NCBI GenBank assembly: GCA_013146195.2
Contig: CM028377.1
Location: forward strand, 20,920,796 to 20,984,795
Source of the DNA: Codonopsis lanceolata
Lineage: Eukaryota > Streptophyta > Magnoliopsida > Asterales > Campanulaceae
DNA length: 64,000 nt
Reading direction: 5' to 3'
The position numbers and the translations under genes are program-made. This document shows, one piece after another, positions 11,185 through 23,800 of the stretch (position 1 is its first letter; the number at the start of each line of letters is the position of its first letter). The notes beneath the pieces were generated by a model. The model was not told where the DNA came from and made no database searches. It saw only the letters and a program-made list of their open reading frames with translations.

Positions 11185-14100
11185 AATTGCAAAAGTCTAC
11201 CGATAACCATCAAGTTTGTCTATGAAACAGGCAAAGCTCCTTTACCTGTTGAAGGTAAACTTAAAGGTATTCTACCTAATCCTCCTGAAAAGGTAATCAA
11301 CAGAAAAGCTAAAGCTAAGTCTGTTAGTAACCTACCTAGGAAGATTCGAAAGAAATCAATTAAGTCTACCGTCAACAAGCAAGCTGAACCAAAAATGGAT
11401 ATCAAGAAAAGGAATAATCATAAGCACTCTTTAGTTGAAGACTCTAACAGTTCTCTATGGACTTTTCATTTATGTCATTCTTGCCATTGCTTAGGCCATC
11501 TGGCATCAGAATGCCTGCTAAGGTTTACCCCAAGATCTGAGAGACCTAGTTCTCTCAAGGTCAAGCAGGTATGAGTTACAAAAGGTTGCTAATCCTTAGG
11601 ACCCAAAAAGAAAATAAAGGGTACCTTGTTTGCTTTAACTTCTTTTCAGGAATGCTTCATGGCTATAGAATCAGAAAACAAAGACATCTGGTACCTAGAC
11701 AATGGTCGTTCAAGACACACATGGGAAGAAGTCTTCTTACGAATATAGTGAAGCAAAAGGACCCTTGTTATTTTCGGAGACAATGCAAGAGGAAAGACAA
11801 TCGGATATGGCTCAATTACTAGAGGAAGTCTCTCCATCAACAAAGTTTCTCTAGTAAGTGGTTTAAAGCACAATCTTAGAGCATATCACAAGTCGCGACA
11901 AAGGACTTCTATGCCAATTCAATTCAAACCGGTGCCTCATCAAAGACGGTGAATCGTGCTCTACAATCTTGACCGGCAATAGACAAGGAAGCGTCTATGT
12001 CGTGGACTTAAATCTTCGAGGGAGATTCTCAAACCGTGTCTAGTAGCCAACAATATTCGTGACAACGGTGGCTATGGCACAAGCGTCTCGATCACCTCAA
12101 CTTCAAGCACCTCTCCAAGCTCTCCAAAAATGGGCTTGTCAAAGGTCTACCTACGGTGTCTGCCGATCATGACAGAAGTTGTAAAGCTTGCCAACTAGGA
12201 AAACTTTCCAAGTCTTCCTTTAAAAGAAAGTCTATTTTGTCAACAAACAGACCTCTTCAACTGCATATGGATCTCTTTGGACCTATTACAACGGCCGGTA
12301 TTTCGGGAGACAAGTACACACTTGTAGTAGTTGATGACTACTCTAGATTCACTTGGATTGAAACTATGACATCTAAAGATGAAACATATGATCTAGTCTA
12401 GCACTCTTGAGAAGACTTCAAACTCAAAAGCTTGAAGACATTTGTGATATAAGATCGGACAATGACACCAATTCAAAAACAATGATATAGAAAATCTGCG
12501 ATGACCATGGGATCGGCCACAACTTCTCTGCGTACTCCTCAACAAAATGGTGTAGGCTGAGCGGAAGAAACGAGAACAACGATTGAAGCGGCTAGAACAA
12601 TCTTTGGCGAAGCTAAACTTCCAAAGTATTTACAGGCGGCGATCAACAACGCTTGTTTTACCGAATAGATCCAGTAAACAAGTTTCATAATAAAACTCCA
12701 TATGAAATATGGAGAGGAAGATCCCCAAACATAGGATTTCTTAAAATCTTCGGCTGTAAATGTTTTATTCTTTATAATGGAAAAGAGTATAGAGGAAAAT
12801 TTGATGCAAAATCAGACGAAGGAATTTTTCTGGGATATTCCAAAACATTCAAAAGCATTTCGCATTTTTAGTAAATCTAACTTAAAAATCTTAGAATCTG
12901 TACATGTTTCTTTTGATGAATATGACTTGTTAGAGCCTAGAATGGCTCCGAACGTTGCTAATGATTACGATAATGATGAGGCAGTACAAATACAACATCT
13001 ACTTCCAATCCTTATCGACGGCAAGCTAGAACCCATCAATACCGGTAACCCTTCAGGTAGATGAGACCTCTACCGATACCGATAACAACTCTTACTTGAC
13101 CACGAACCCATCTCTTCTGTTTTACCCCAAGCACCTTTACATATCTCTCATCCTTCTTGTTCACCAGAAAATGAAGGTTTTGAAGATCCTATCTCTTCTA
13201 AACTAGATTTTGGTGAATCTCCTTCTCAACCTACTCCGGAATTCTCAAGGGAAGAATTCACCAGAAGTGATCTTCCTCCAACTGTTATTGAAACAAGAGA
13301 TCATCCCATTTCTCAAATCATTGGTGATCTCAATACAGAGTTGCGAGAAATAAGGTTCGAGAAGAAACTTTGTTTGCTTATGCATTTGTATCGAACTCGA
13401 ACCAAAGAAGATTGATGAAGCTATCGAAGATCATAAGCGGATTGAAGCTATGCAAGAAGAAGCGAACCGATTCGAAAGATGTAAGGTGTGGAGCTTAGTT
13501 CAAAGACCGATCGATCATCCGGTCATCGGCACCAAGTGGGTTTTCGAAATAAAAGAGATGAAGATGGAAATGTCACCAAAAACAAAGCTAGATTGGTTGC
13601 TCGGGGGCTACCGAAGAAGAAGGAATTGACTTTGATGAAACTTTTGCTCTGTTGCTAGACTAGAAGCAATCGTAATCTTTCTAGCCTATGCCTCGTTCAT
13701 GGACTTCAAAGTGTATCGATGGATGTTAAGAATGCCTTTACGAATGGTGATCTTCAAGAAATCGTATCGTGGAAGCGGCCTCCGTGATTTGTCATTTCGA
13801 GACAAGGCTGGATCACGTCTATCGACTCAAGAAAGCTCTCTACGGCTGAAGCAAGCTCCTAGAGCTTGGTATGAAACTCTATCCAAATTCTTAATTGAAC
13901 AAGGATTCGTGAGAGGAAGAATCGACACTACTTTATTCATCCTCAAACACAAAGGCCATTCTCTTCGGTACAAATCTATGTGGGCGACATCATCTTTGGA
14001 TCAACTAACCAAAGCCTATGTAAAAGATTCGAGAAGTCGATGCGAGCAAGTTCGAGATGAGCATGATGGGTGAACTTACCTATTTTTTAGGAATGCAGAT

Positions 14101-14914
14101 ACAACAGACTTGAGACGGAATCTTCATCACCAAACCAAATATGCAAAGGAACTAATCAAGAAGTTCGGTCTTGATTCACCAAAGGATTTGAAACTCCAAT
14201 GTCTACCGACCGCCATCTTGACAAAGATGAAAAGGGAAAGCAAGAGAACATGACCAAGTACCGAGGAATCATAGGTTCACTTCTTTATCTTCGCTAGTAG
14301 ACCGACATTATGTTTCTTTGTTTGTGTTTGTGCTAGATTTCAGGCAGATCCAAAGGAGTCACATTTGCTTCTTGCCAAAGCGTATCATCGATATGTTTCA
14401 AAAACGACAAATCTAGGCATCGGTATTCCAAATCCAACAACTTCAATCTAGTTGGATACTCGGATGCAGATTATGCGACTGCAAAGTGAGCGTAAGAAGC
14501 ACCTGGGACTTGTCAATTTCTTGGAAACAGACTTGTCTCATGGTCTTGCAAGAAACAAGGATCGTGGCAAACTCAACCACGAAGCGAGAATACATTGCTG
14601 CAAGCAGCTGTTGCTCTCAACTGCTATGGATGAAGCAACAACTAGTGGACTACAACATCAAGACTGAAAACTGCCCAATCATGTGTGACAACACATCAGC
14701 CATCTCAGTCTCCAAAAATCCAGTGATGCACTCCAAGACAAAGCACATTGATATTCGTTATCACTTCCTCAAAGATCATGTGGAAAAAGGTAACATCAGT
14801 TTGGAATATGTTCCAACTGAGCATCAATTGGCAGACATTCTCACAAAACCACTGGACGCCACCAGGTTTGCTTATTTAAGGAGAAATCTTGGTATGATTG
14901 ATCCTACTGCTTAA
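11185..14914 (+). pseudogene. Ty1/copia (SIRE/Maximus-like) gag-pol, 5'-truncated and frameshifted
   Basis: Order of domains as in Ty1/copia. Gag C-terminus with a CX2CX4HX4C zinc knuckle (CHSCHCLGHLASEC, about 11470-11515). Protease remnant (WYLDNGRSRHT, about 11690-11720, where the active site should read D-S-G). GAG-pre-integrase and integrase (CKACQLGKLSKSSFKRK, HMDLFGPI, VVDDYSRFTW, 12180-12400), and the integrase C-terminal TPYEIWRGRSPNIGFLKIFG (12685-12750). RT (GTKWVFEIK at 13530; LKQAPRAWYETL at 13855). RNase H ending with VPTEHQLADILTKPLD (14810-14860) and stop near 14912. Many frameshifts and stops break every domain, so it is defective. No 5' LTR or primer-binding site lies upstream; homology starts inside gag. 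Confidence 0.9.
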
Positions 14915-15289
14915 GTTTAATATTTTGTTAATGTTTCTTTCATACCGGTAGACTCAGTTTTAGACTAATCGGAAGACGTAAGTTATCCTTTACCGGAAGA
15001 CTTAAAGGTTAGTATTCTTACTTAGTCTATTTTTGCTAAAGAGGTTTCTAAAGCAATAAAGGGGGTCAAGGATAAAATTTGGTACTTAAGAAAATATCTT
15101 AAGTTCCCGCTTTTCCAACTAAAATTTTCTCGCCTTTAAATAGTCCTTGAACCGTCATTTGCAAACTTTACGAAACCCTTTGAACAGAAATATTTCTCTC
15201 TCTATTCATACTCTCTCTCTCTCTCTCTCTCTGAGTAACTACTTTCTGCAAATTCAAGTTCTTCTTGTTTCTTCTTCTCATCATCAACA
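14915..15289 (+). other. Spacer between pol and the extra ORF of the copia element
   Basis: No coding content. It contains repeated motifs of the accggaagac / ccggtagac type that recur in the 3' LTR of the same element, a purine stretch with aaagggggtcaagg near 15058-15072, and a TATA-like tttaaatag at about 15136. A (CT)n run lies at about 15211-15231. It could hold an internal promoter for the downstream ORF, but that is inference only. Confidence 0.35.
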
Positions 15290-18200
15290 ATGGCACGCCT
15301 CTCTCTTCTCTACTCAAAACTTACTATGTATTGTTCTGCATTTCATTTTCAACCTAAAATTATTTTGGAATTCAAACGGTCATTTTTCGAGTTTATACAG
15401 TATTTCGCCATTGTTGTTCTTACAAACTTGAATACTAACAGTCGTTTTTGTATATTCATCGTTTATTCTTATGAGAACTTCTGTTATACTTTTCTCGAGT
15501 GTGGTTACTCTAAACATTCTAGGGTTTCAAGTTTTCGCTTCGAAAATTTCAATTATTTTAGAAAACTTTGAAATTCCTACTTGTTTAGTTGTCTAGATGA
15601 AAAGCCCTAATTTTTTATTTTGCTTTTCTTTCAGGCAAGAACTTCAAAATCAAAGCGCGACAGCGGAAAGGGTTTGAACCCGGAAACTGACATTCCTCCC
15701 AGTACGGATGTCAACCTTCCAGGATACCCCACCTTTCCCGCCTCTCATGATATTATTGTCGCCCTGGACCCTAAGCTATACATTCCAGGAATGTGTATTG
15801 ACCTTCTGTCAATCAACTCTATAGCTGCCGGCGTCAAAGCCTGCGAGGACATGGATGCCTCTGGAATTCTACCCCTCTCCTGCCTCAACGACGTAAATTA
15901 CAGCATCTTCCTAGCAGAAGAATTCTATCAGAGGATGGAACTCATGAACCAGACTGCTCTTCGTGGATGGATTCGAGGCCGTCCCATCTCCGTTACCGCT
16001 AAGTCAATCTCCACTATCATCGGCGTACATTACGGAGGAGCTCTAGCAGCAACTACGGCTGAGGCTTTTCATGCATGGGAAGCCATGAGGGAGTAGACAC
16101 CCTCCGGGAGCCACAAGGAAAAATGCTCTAATTTGTTCCTCTTGACGCCTACCGCACGGCCATCTAATAGACAAGGGGCTCCTATTCAAGAGTGGAGCTC
16201 ATGACATGTTTACCCGCCCAAAGAAATCAAACGACCGATCTTTGTATTCCTTCAACTGCGTTTATCATCTTCAACGAGCTAAAGCAGTGGGTGGAGAAAG
16301 CAAAGAACAACCCCACTTGCAAACGCCCCTTCGTCAGGCTGATCAATGCCCTTCTAAGGGATGATGCAAATATCAACTCTTCTTTGAAAGAAGATGAGTT
16401 GTTTACAGTGGCCAAGGAGAAGCAACTCACAGCCTCGTTTTTCAGTAAGTATACTAAATACGAGAACAAGCGGCCGCAGAAGGGTTACCCTTGAAAAGGT
16501 GGCCAAACCGATGCCCATCTTGGTCACCCGTTTCAACATGGAAGCACATGAAGCGGCTAGCAGGACCTACAAAAAGGCCTCTGCAAAATTTGACGATCAA
16601 GTGGCCGCGGACCTCAATCAAAAGGCCAAAGACCTGGCTGATGAGGCAGAGCAGCTGCTAAGGTCCAAAATGGCAGCCAAGGGCAAAGCCAAGAAGACAA
16701 GGCCGGAAGTGGCAACTCTAACTGAAGAGGAGCAGGCCAAATGGATCAGAAAGGAGATGAAGGAAGGCCAGAAGAAGAAGGCACCAGGCCAATCCAGCCA
16801 TTCCTCTCCTACATCTACCCAAGCTAAGCCATCCTCTCAGCCACCTACCCAATCCAGCCAACCACCCTCACCATCTCCTGCCCCCACTCCCAAACCAAAA
16901 CGAAGGAGACTTCGTAGAAACCTTTGAGGCCTCCAACCCCTGAAGTCTCCTACTCACTCGGCCGAGGAAGAAAAGGAGAGCTACCGATCCCAAACCCTCT
17001 ACCGCCAGCCAACCAACTACCTCTACCGACGCCCAACCATCAATTGTCAACCCTTCATCTATCCCATCTACCGACGCCCAACCAACTACCGACGCACAAA
17101 CCTTACATGTCAACCCTTCATCTATACCTATCAACCCTTCATCTATTCCTTCTGAGTCATCTACTCAGAGGAATTCACCACCTCCGGAGGAGTCTATCCC
17201 TCAGGAGGAACCTCAAAATCAGGAGGAGCCAGCCAGAACCCCAACTCCTCCTCCTCCTTCACCCTTCAACTACTCACCTGACCCATCTACACCTTCCCCA
17301 CCTCATCACTCCCAACCAACTTCTTCAACCACACCACAGCCAACTCAAAACCCTCCCAACCGACCCTTAGACTCTGCTGCTGCCAGGTTCCTCTTCGAAC
17401 TTTCATCAGTAGCAGATCTATTCCACCCTCCTCATCAACCTCCTCAACCTTCCCTTCAAAAACCAAAATCCCTCTTCTACCCTGCCCCTTCTTTCTGGTT
17501 CTCTACCGATCCCATTCCCCAATCCCCCCACATCAGTGAGCATTCTGACACTGATATGGAACTGGATTCCCCACCAACCCCTCCTCCACCTTCCCCTATA
17601 ACCATATCCTCTTCCACCAAAACCATACCAACCCAAGACTCATTCTCTTCTGACTCCATCACTCCCCCTCTCCAACAGCCCATAAGGCCTCAGACTCCGC
17701 CGACACCATTCATATTGGCCAAGCATCTACTTCCCATCACCACCAATGATGAAGTTTTGTCCCTACTGATGCCATCTACCGGCTAGGCGAGCTTACAAGC
17801 ATATCTACCGCTACCGCTGAAGTAGCCACTGCTGCAGCCAAGGCCAACGACCGGACTGCCACTAATCTTCGACAGTTTCAAGAGGATGTCTGGACTCGTT
17901 TTGGACAGATGCGACACGACTTCACCGATGTCAAGATCAACATCGAAGCTCAACGGGATGAAGGTTGCCGTATCATAGGCTCCATTTTCTACGAGTTATT
18001 CCACGCCATCACTCTCCATCTCGGCCACGGTCGTCCTCCGCCGAACTCAACAACCTCGCCGCAACTCACTCATGACATCATGAATGCCAACCGTGATCGT
18101 GATCCGCCATCACGGAGGAGAAGCAAATGAGGTCTATCAACGTAATCGATGGAAGAGAACCGCCTTCGTGAAGAACTACCGTTCTCGCTTCACCGACCTC

Positions 18201-18292
18201 CTGCGATGACGAATACCAACGAAGAATGGAAGAGCTCGAGCGAGAAAAAAGAGAAAAGGAGGCTGCAGACAAAGGCAAAGGGAAAAGACCTT
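15290..18292 (+). pseudogene. Extra ORF of SIRE-like copia element (plant transposon protein / env-like position)
   Basis: A long reading region downstream of pol and before the 3' LTR, the position of the additional or env-like ORF of SIRE/Maximus elements. An acceptor-like ttgcttttctttcag ends at 15634, and the ORF continues ARTSKSKRDSGKG, so it may be spliced from an upstream ATG such as 15290. The N-terminal domain (15640-16090) has YSIFLAEEFYQRME and GWIRGRPISVTAKSI, resembling the putative plant transposon domain seen in such ORFs. A Lys/Glu-rich helical segment follows (16540-16790), then a very Pro/Ser/Thr-rich stretch (16800-17780) with local repeats of ctaccgacgcccaacca. The tail (17790-18290) is again helical and charged, ending EEYQ-type EYQRRMEELEREKREKEA. 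Stops at 16096, 16494, 16927 and 17786 and several frame changes break it. I cannot show an envelope function. Confidence 0.6.
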
Positions 18293-18693
18293 GGTAGTTT
18301 ATGTATCTTTTCTTCCCTTTCCTTTGTATTTATCTTATTTTTGAAAAACTCTGTTGTATGTAAACATCTTGTTTATAAATACAGATGATTACTTGCTTTT
18401 TCAAAAATTATCTTGTTTAAATTCTTGCTGCTTTATTGCTTATCTAAATTAGAATTTAAACATTCAGTTTAAATTTATTTGAACTGCTGCTAATTTGTGT
18501 GTTGTTCTTTGACTCTCTTATTCTTGTATGCACCTATATTAGTCCCTTACATTTGAGGTGTTATTCTGTTTTATAGAGGCATGTCTTCCGTTTCTTAATA
18601 TATAAAATTTCTCAGACATGTTATTATCTATCAAATAGTTTGTTTTAAGCCCTCATTTGTAGTAATGATGACCAGATATAAATAGGAGGAGAT

Positions 18694-19945
18694 TGTTGAT
18701 TCTTATGTTAGATTTATATCTGATCAGTACATTACATTAGTTTTATACTTAAGTGGCTAATCGGGCTGCGTATCGATTAGCGTGGCAACTGTGTATAGAA
18801 CTTTGCCTTGTATAGTTTTTATATAGGACTTTTCAGGTTCAGCGGAAGACCCCTTCTCGGCTTCACCGGAAGACCTGCTCAAAGCTTAAGATCGGTAGAC
18901 CTCGTGTCCAGCTAATCTGCTTCAACGTGTCCCCTCCAGCAAAAAGCTAACTGGATTAATTCAAACTTATTTCTATATATTATTTGAATTAATCCAAGTC
19001 ATTCCCTGACATGTCAAGCCGCCGAAAGCAACTTTCCTAAAAGCAGAAGACTTTCTGAGCAAAGTGAAAGCGAGAAAAAGCTGTCCCCTACTTTCTGGCT
19101 ACATCTCTCGGATCTGACACCAAATCGCCCACCTTTTGAAGATCTCATAAATGATTATCTTGCTCTAGATATCTGTGAAGACGAAAATCCTTGATCGATG
19201 ACCCCATGCATTTAATGCATTTATGAATAGAGTTGTTGAAGTCTTCGTTCTCCAACGGATTCTTTTGAAATGCACTGCTTTAAATATTGAATTGACGGAA
19301 TACAAGAACTGTACAGAATAAATCGAACACTAAAGAATTGCTCTGAAACTTCATAACTCCAAGTCCTTCAGCTCAGTGCATTCAATAGATCCTTAACAGA
19401 TCTAGAAGTCCTCGTCAACAACAAGAAGCTGCTCATCAACATTTATTGCTTTATTCTTCTTGTTGTTAACTTCCATTAACTATACTTCTGCACGAATTAA
19501 ATATCTTGTATTTACAGATATTTAATTCCCTAGACCCAAACACAAGTCAATATTTTGTACACGATCCATTAGGGATATTCTTTGTAATTGATCTAAGTGG
19601 AAAACATAGTGCACAATTTAAATCCAAGGTTGACTGCCTTGGTGGTGGACGTAGCACTCTTTACAGTGTGAACCATCCCAAAATACTTGTGTTATTTCCT
19701 ACTGTTTGTCTATTACTTGAACTGCTTAGTTTCATTGTTTATATTATCCATTTCAGCAGAACTTAAGTAATCTGTAAAAGGTCTATCGATAGTCCTTATC
19801 GGCAGACCTGGAACAACGTTCTTGAAGGTCTTCCGCTACTTGATTCTTTTCATAGATTGCAAGTAACTTTCAAGGAACTTACTTAAAAGTTTTTAAAGTG
19901 TTAATAAGTTATTCAACCCCCCCTTCTAGCTTATTATTGTGCTCA
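18694..19945 (+). mobile_element. 3' LTR of the SIRE-like copia element
   Basis: The purine tract aataggaggaga is directly followed by tgttgattc, the usual PPT-LTR junction of copia elements. The right part has the signature ttattcaaccccccc then cttctagc (19908-19930), found just before the 3' end of SIRE-like LTRs, and the same signature occurs in the LTR ending at 60804 in this window. The right end is set at tgtgctca (19945), but it could lie up to about 12 bp further right. Length is about 1.25 kb. With no 5' LTR in the window, no target duplication can be checked. Confidence 0.72.
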
Positions 19946-20127
19946 TTGGGACCCACAGTGGGACTCCCTCTCTCTCAAAATTCTCGTCTTCCTTGTGCAA
20001 GAGTCAATTTTTTCCTTAGATTTTTCCCGAGAAAGAGTACGTTTTTTTGCAAGTTCACTCTTCTCTTGCATTTCTTACCAATTAATTTTTATCCTTTTGA
20101 TTTTTCGATGACTTTGTGGAGGTAGCT

Positions 20128-20130
<3 letters not shown>
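19946..20130. other. Unassigned sequence after the copia LTR
   Basis: T-rich, with no ORF of note and no repeat terminus that I recognise. The following interval 20210-20830 also has no supported gene: it has short open frames, a GA-rich patch near 20510, and a block at 20640-20830 (taactgacggaatttgaggg, then ggactaattccaagc) that looks like a degenerate repeat end. Confidence 0.4.

Positions 20131-20131
<1 letters not shown>

Positions 20132-20209
<78 letters not shown>
20132..20209. repeat. (AT)n microsatellite
   Basis: About 39 uninterrupted AT dinucleotides followed by ataattatta. Likely length-polymorphic and prone to assembly error. Confidence 0.97.
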
Positions 20210-20211
<2 letters not shown>

Positions 20212-20839
20212 ATTATTATTTTTTGTGTGGGTATTGTGGTTGTAGAGAAATTGTGGGAAATCCTGTCCACCGTTGCATCTTATCGACATTGGTGGGCATT
20301 TTTTCCATCCCCCCCGCAACCTTCAAGCTCACACGAGTCCGACGAGATGGTAGTGGAGTCGAAAAAGATGAAGTGGATTAATTATATTTGTTGGGTTGCC
20401 TACGTTTCTCCCAAACTAAAAATCACCACCATCGGATGGAGTTGTTGTTTGAGTTTGTCTAAATTTTGATCTTGGTAGGGTGGGTTTTGTTCGAAGTTCG
20501 GCGAGGAAGAAGGAGAGAGAGATGGAGGAATGCTGGCTTCCATGGTGGAAGGGAATGAGAATGAAAATGGAGAAGAAAGGGGTCAATGATAATAATACCA
20601 TCAAATTTAGTTTTTTAAAAAATGGGTATTTTTGTCTATTCAAAATAAAAGAATGGATAGGCAATTTTACCCATGGCCAAAGTCACGTGACACACACGTG
20701 GACAAACTTAACTGACGGAATTTGAGGGAAGGACCAAGTCCGTAAAAAATTTCAGTTTAAGGACTAATTCCAAGCGATTGGGACGAAAATCGAAAAACTC
20801 AAAAAACACATGTACCATTTGGGTAGTTTGCCCTTTATT

Positions 20840-21175
20840 TTTTCATTCTCATCTCATCGATTTTTTTTTCTTTTCCAAAATTGTTTTTTTTTCCTTTTTT
20901 GAAAAAAAGTTTGTTCTTTTTAGTATTTTTAATTTTTTAAAAATATTTTTAAAAAGTATTTTGTTTTTATACTTTTTCTAAAAAGTTTTTTGCTTTTTTA
21001 TAATTTTGAAAAAGTCTTGTTTTTTTTACTTTTTTTGAAAACGTATTTTGTTTTGTTTACTTCTGAAAATTATTTTGTTTTTTATACTTTTGAAAACGTC
21101 TTGTTTTTTTTTTTACTTTTTTTTGAAAAAGTATTTTGTTTTTTATAATTTTGAAAATGTATTTTTTTCACTGTT
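20840..21175. repeat. T-rich low-complexity repeat
   Basis: Imperfect reiterations of a unit like gaaaaagtattttgtttttt with spacing of roughly 30-45 bp. Nothing coding. Confidence 0.6.
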
Positions 21176-21361
21176 CTAGCCAAATTTTTAAATATTTCAT
21201 ATCTATAAATACATATATGTCTCATCATATTCTATATCTCAACATCTGCAACTCTAATAAGCGATGTTATATGGTTTATTTCCTAATAAACGATGCACCT
21301 ATAATTGCTATGTTGTTTAGATCCACCCATAATTGCTATATGTTTTATTCCCTAATAAACG

Positions 21362-21665
21362 ATGCAGCAGTTCAGATGCACCAACGCCACCATCTGCAAC
21401 TCTTTGATGGACTACCATTACAAATTTACAACCCTCTTTGACGCCACCACCGCTAACACCGCCACCATTAAAACCCTCTTCAATGTCAAGAACCTCCGTA
21501 CCCGAGGCACCAACAAGTCTCGACCTTATCAAACCTCCCCGATTTCATGAACCAGACCCTTAAACTCTCGTTCCGCTGCAATGGCATAGGCATCTCCAAC
21601 CGCCAACCGAATTATAGAGTAGTTACCAGCGATGTGTTGTACATGTTCAAAATTTGTGGGAAGGG
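21362..21665 (+). pseudogene. CEBiP/LYM2-like LysM protein fragment
   Basis: A piece of a LysM-domain GPI-anchored receptor-like protein (CEBiP/LYM2 type, apoplastic chitin perception). The first frame gives FRCTNATICNSLMDY (conserved FRCT...C start of the first LysM region), then TATIKTLFNVKNLRT. After a frame change near 21490-21547 it reads NQTLKLSFRCNGIGISN and RQPNYRVVTSDVLY, corresponding to the family's cysteine/NGTG region and the Y-x-V-x-x-x-D-x-L of the next LysM. The CXC of the family is reduced to a single Cys. No signal peptide, third LysM or GPI tail follows. It is a truncated gene fragment with a frame break, surrounded by transposons. Confidence 0.6.
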
Positions 21666-21939
21666 AGAGAGAGTAATGTTGTCTGCTAATGCGCTTTATT
21701 TGTTAGACGGAGAAGGAATGATCAATATTTTAATAATTTTCCAAACAAATAGATATTTGTAAGGGTAGTTTAGTCCATAAGGAGAACAATTCTAATGTTT
21801 TTTTTGTAAGGGTAGTTTTGGTATTAAGCTTCTAAATTTGGGAACTTTTGGACGGCATAAATATTTTTGGGATTTTTTGAAGGTGAAAGTTTTTTATTAA
21901 GATATTTTGGTATTTTTCCCTAGGTTTTTTTTTTTAATC

Positions 21940-22958
21940 TTGAGTTACATTGTCACGTACGTATTATTCTTATCTTGATATTTTTTTACACAAAAGATGT
22001 CAGAAGAATATCAACATTGTGTAAATTCTTCCCCCAAATTCTTAGATGGATCCCACTGCCACATACATACTTTTCTATTCTTACGCACTTAAGAATATAT
22101 CTTTCCATTGTATAATATTCTTAAACAACTCCATTGTTGCTTTTTAGTCATCTTCTTATTAAGAAGAAAAAAAAAAGAACATTGGGAGCACTCTTCTTGA
22201 GAATACAGCTAGGAGAAAGAGAAATTTCACTTCCTATTTAAGAAGATAAATTGCATTTAAGAAGCTTTGTTCAGAGAAGGGGCGGTATGGTGCACCGCTT
22301 TCTCAAAGCGGGTGCGTACACCACATGCGCGGGGAAAGGACGTGCGAAGGTGGTTTTGTGGATCCCCCGTTTGTTTTTTCTTTAATTCAAATTTCTTTTT
22401 TTATTATTAAATTCAATTGTTTTGTGGATAGCAATGTATATTCTACCGTTGGGGGGAGGAAATATTTTGTTTTAATTTTTAAATTCAATTGTTTTCTATG
22501 TGTTTTATAGATTATTTATTATTTAAATTATAAATTATATAATGTATGAGTAATTTATTATTTATAAATTAATTAAGGTCATAATTTATAAATTAATGTA
22601 TTTATACAAAAATTTTAAATATTAAATATGTTAAATAAAATTAAATAAAATTATTTGTTTGGAAGTATAAAAATAAGATATAAATATAAAGTTAATGAGG
22701 TGGCAGTGGAACCCAACTAAGAAGATGTTAAGAAGATTAGAAATGAGAAGATATATTTTTAAATGTAATAAGAAAAGAAAAAATGTATAAGTGGCAGTAG
22801 GACCCAATTAAGAAGATGTATATGAATATTCAACAATGGAGTTGCTTAAGAATATCAATCATTCTCTTTCCTAGGTGGAAATATTAAGAATACTTGCTAC
22901 ATTGTTGGTTTTGGTATTCTTAGCATTATTCTAGCCTGGTAACACAATGGTGATGCTC
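21940..22958. mobile_element. Harbinger-like (GAGCATC terminus) non-autonomous element, copy 1
   Basis: The right end reads tgatgctc followed by taa (22951-22961), the inverse of the ttagagcatc start of the 24584-25464 copy, and the interior is shared in reversed orientation: ggtgcaccgctttctc (near 22294) against gagaaagcggtgcaccac (near 25274), plus ggcagtgg/aacccaa and ttaagaagat blocks. Both arms contain caactccattgttg and the ggatcccactgccac motif, so it is a long imperfect inverted repeat. The left end is uncertain. A 20-bp direct repeat (tctagcctggtaacacaatg) occurs at 22930 and again about 38 bp later, just outside the right end. Confidence 0.6.
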
Positions 22959-23099
22959 TAAACATTTCTAGCCTGGTAACACAATGGAACTTCAAATCTC
23001 TTTAAAACATTATTATACAAAAATAAAATAAAATAAAATAATAAATAGTACTAGTAATTAATTCCCGTGTAGACGAAAAGGGAAGAAGGAAAAAGCGAG

Positions 23100-23800
23100 G
23101 ATGAAATTCGGGCCGGTTCACTTTTTATAGTTTTCAATCGTTTAAATCAAATGTTTTTTTTAAGCGAAAAAAAGTCACTTTTGAAACAAAATGATTACGA
23201 TACTCTTAATGAATTGTAGGGACTCTACGGAGATCACTTACTCAGTGGATCGTGCTACATCAAATTTTGTACGCAATACATCAATTTAATTTTTGAACCG
23301 CGATCAAATTATTTTTGGACCGCGACGAATCAATTTTTGCACACGTAATGAATTAATTTTTGGACCTCGATACATAAAATATTATCTAATATATTTTTGC
23401 ACCATGATACAAAATAATAATGAACCAGACCATGTTCTTCACATTCTTTTCCCATCTCCTCCGTCGTAAGCTTTCTTCTTCCCCCTCCTCCTCCGCCTTC
23501 GAACTATTGAAAAATCCTTCAACTCAGCACAGATCCCTTACAGTTTCATACATAATGAATCAAAAAACCTGTTTACCTTTTGGGGGCGTTTCCCCCGAAC
23601 CACCTCGACCTGACCGAGCAGGTCAATTCCCATTTCGTTATGCAACAATGGTGACTTTCGAACTCACCGGAGCCGTGGAAGAAAATGATTTAGACATATT
23701 CGAAACAATTTTTTTGAAAAAAAAACTTTAACGGCTGATGAAAAAGAACAGTTGTGAGAGATTAAATATTTAAAAAAGAGAACCGACATGCAATTGCTCC
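23100..23800. mobile_element. MULE-like CGCG-rich family, copy G
   Basis: A 701-bp element starting gatgaaattcgggccggtt and ending in the inverted form gaaccgacatgcaattgctcc (last base 23800). It is flanked by a near-perfect 10-bp direct repeat, aaaaagcgag (23090-23099) and aaaaagctag (23801-23810). The left half has aaccgcga/ggaccgcgac/acctcgatac units. The right half shares ctcctccgtcgtaagc and cctcgacctgaccg with copy F (49668-52140). The 9-11-bp target size and G-start termini point to the Mutator (MULE) superfamily. A 103-codon open frame at 23420-23731 starts inside it, but I recognise no protein family there. Confidence 0.75.

Noticed and set aside
15290..15571. Coding exon from ATG 15290
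   Set aside because: Its frame does not join sensibly to the acceptor at 15634 using visible GT sites; only a possible spliced leader is noted.
20082..20469. Tyr-Ile repeat ORFs on both strands
   Set aside because: Translation of the (AT)n microsatellite.
23570..23640. Plastid DNA insertion (ttttgggggcgtttccccc and similar at 50140)
   Set aside because: Present in two copies of the MULE-like family in the same position, so it belongs to the element; no plastid gene is recognised.
23420..23731. Possible mTERF-like N-terminus
   Set aside because: Only a Ser-rich stretch and SLTVSYIMN resemble that family; the frame is not kept in copy F.
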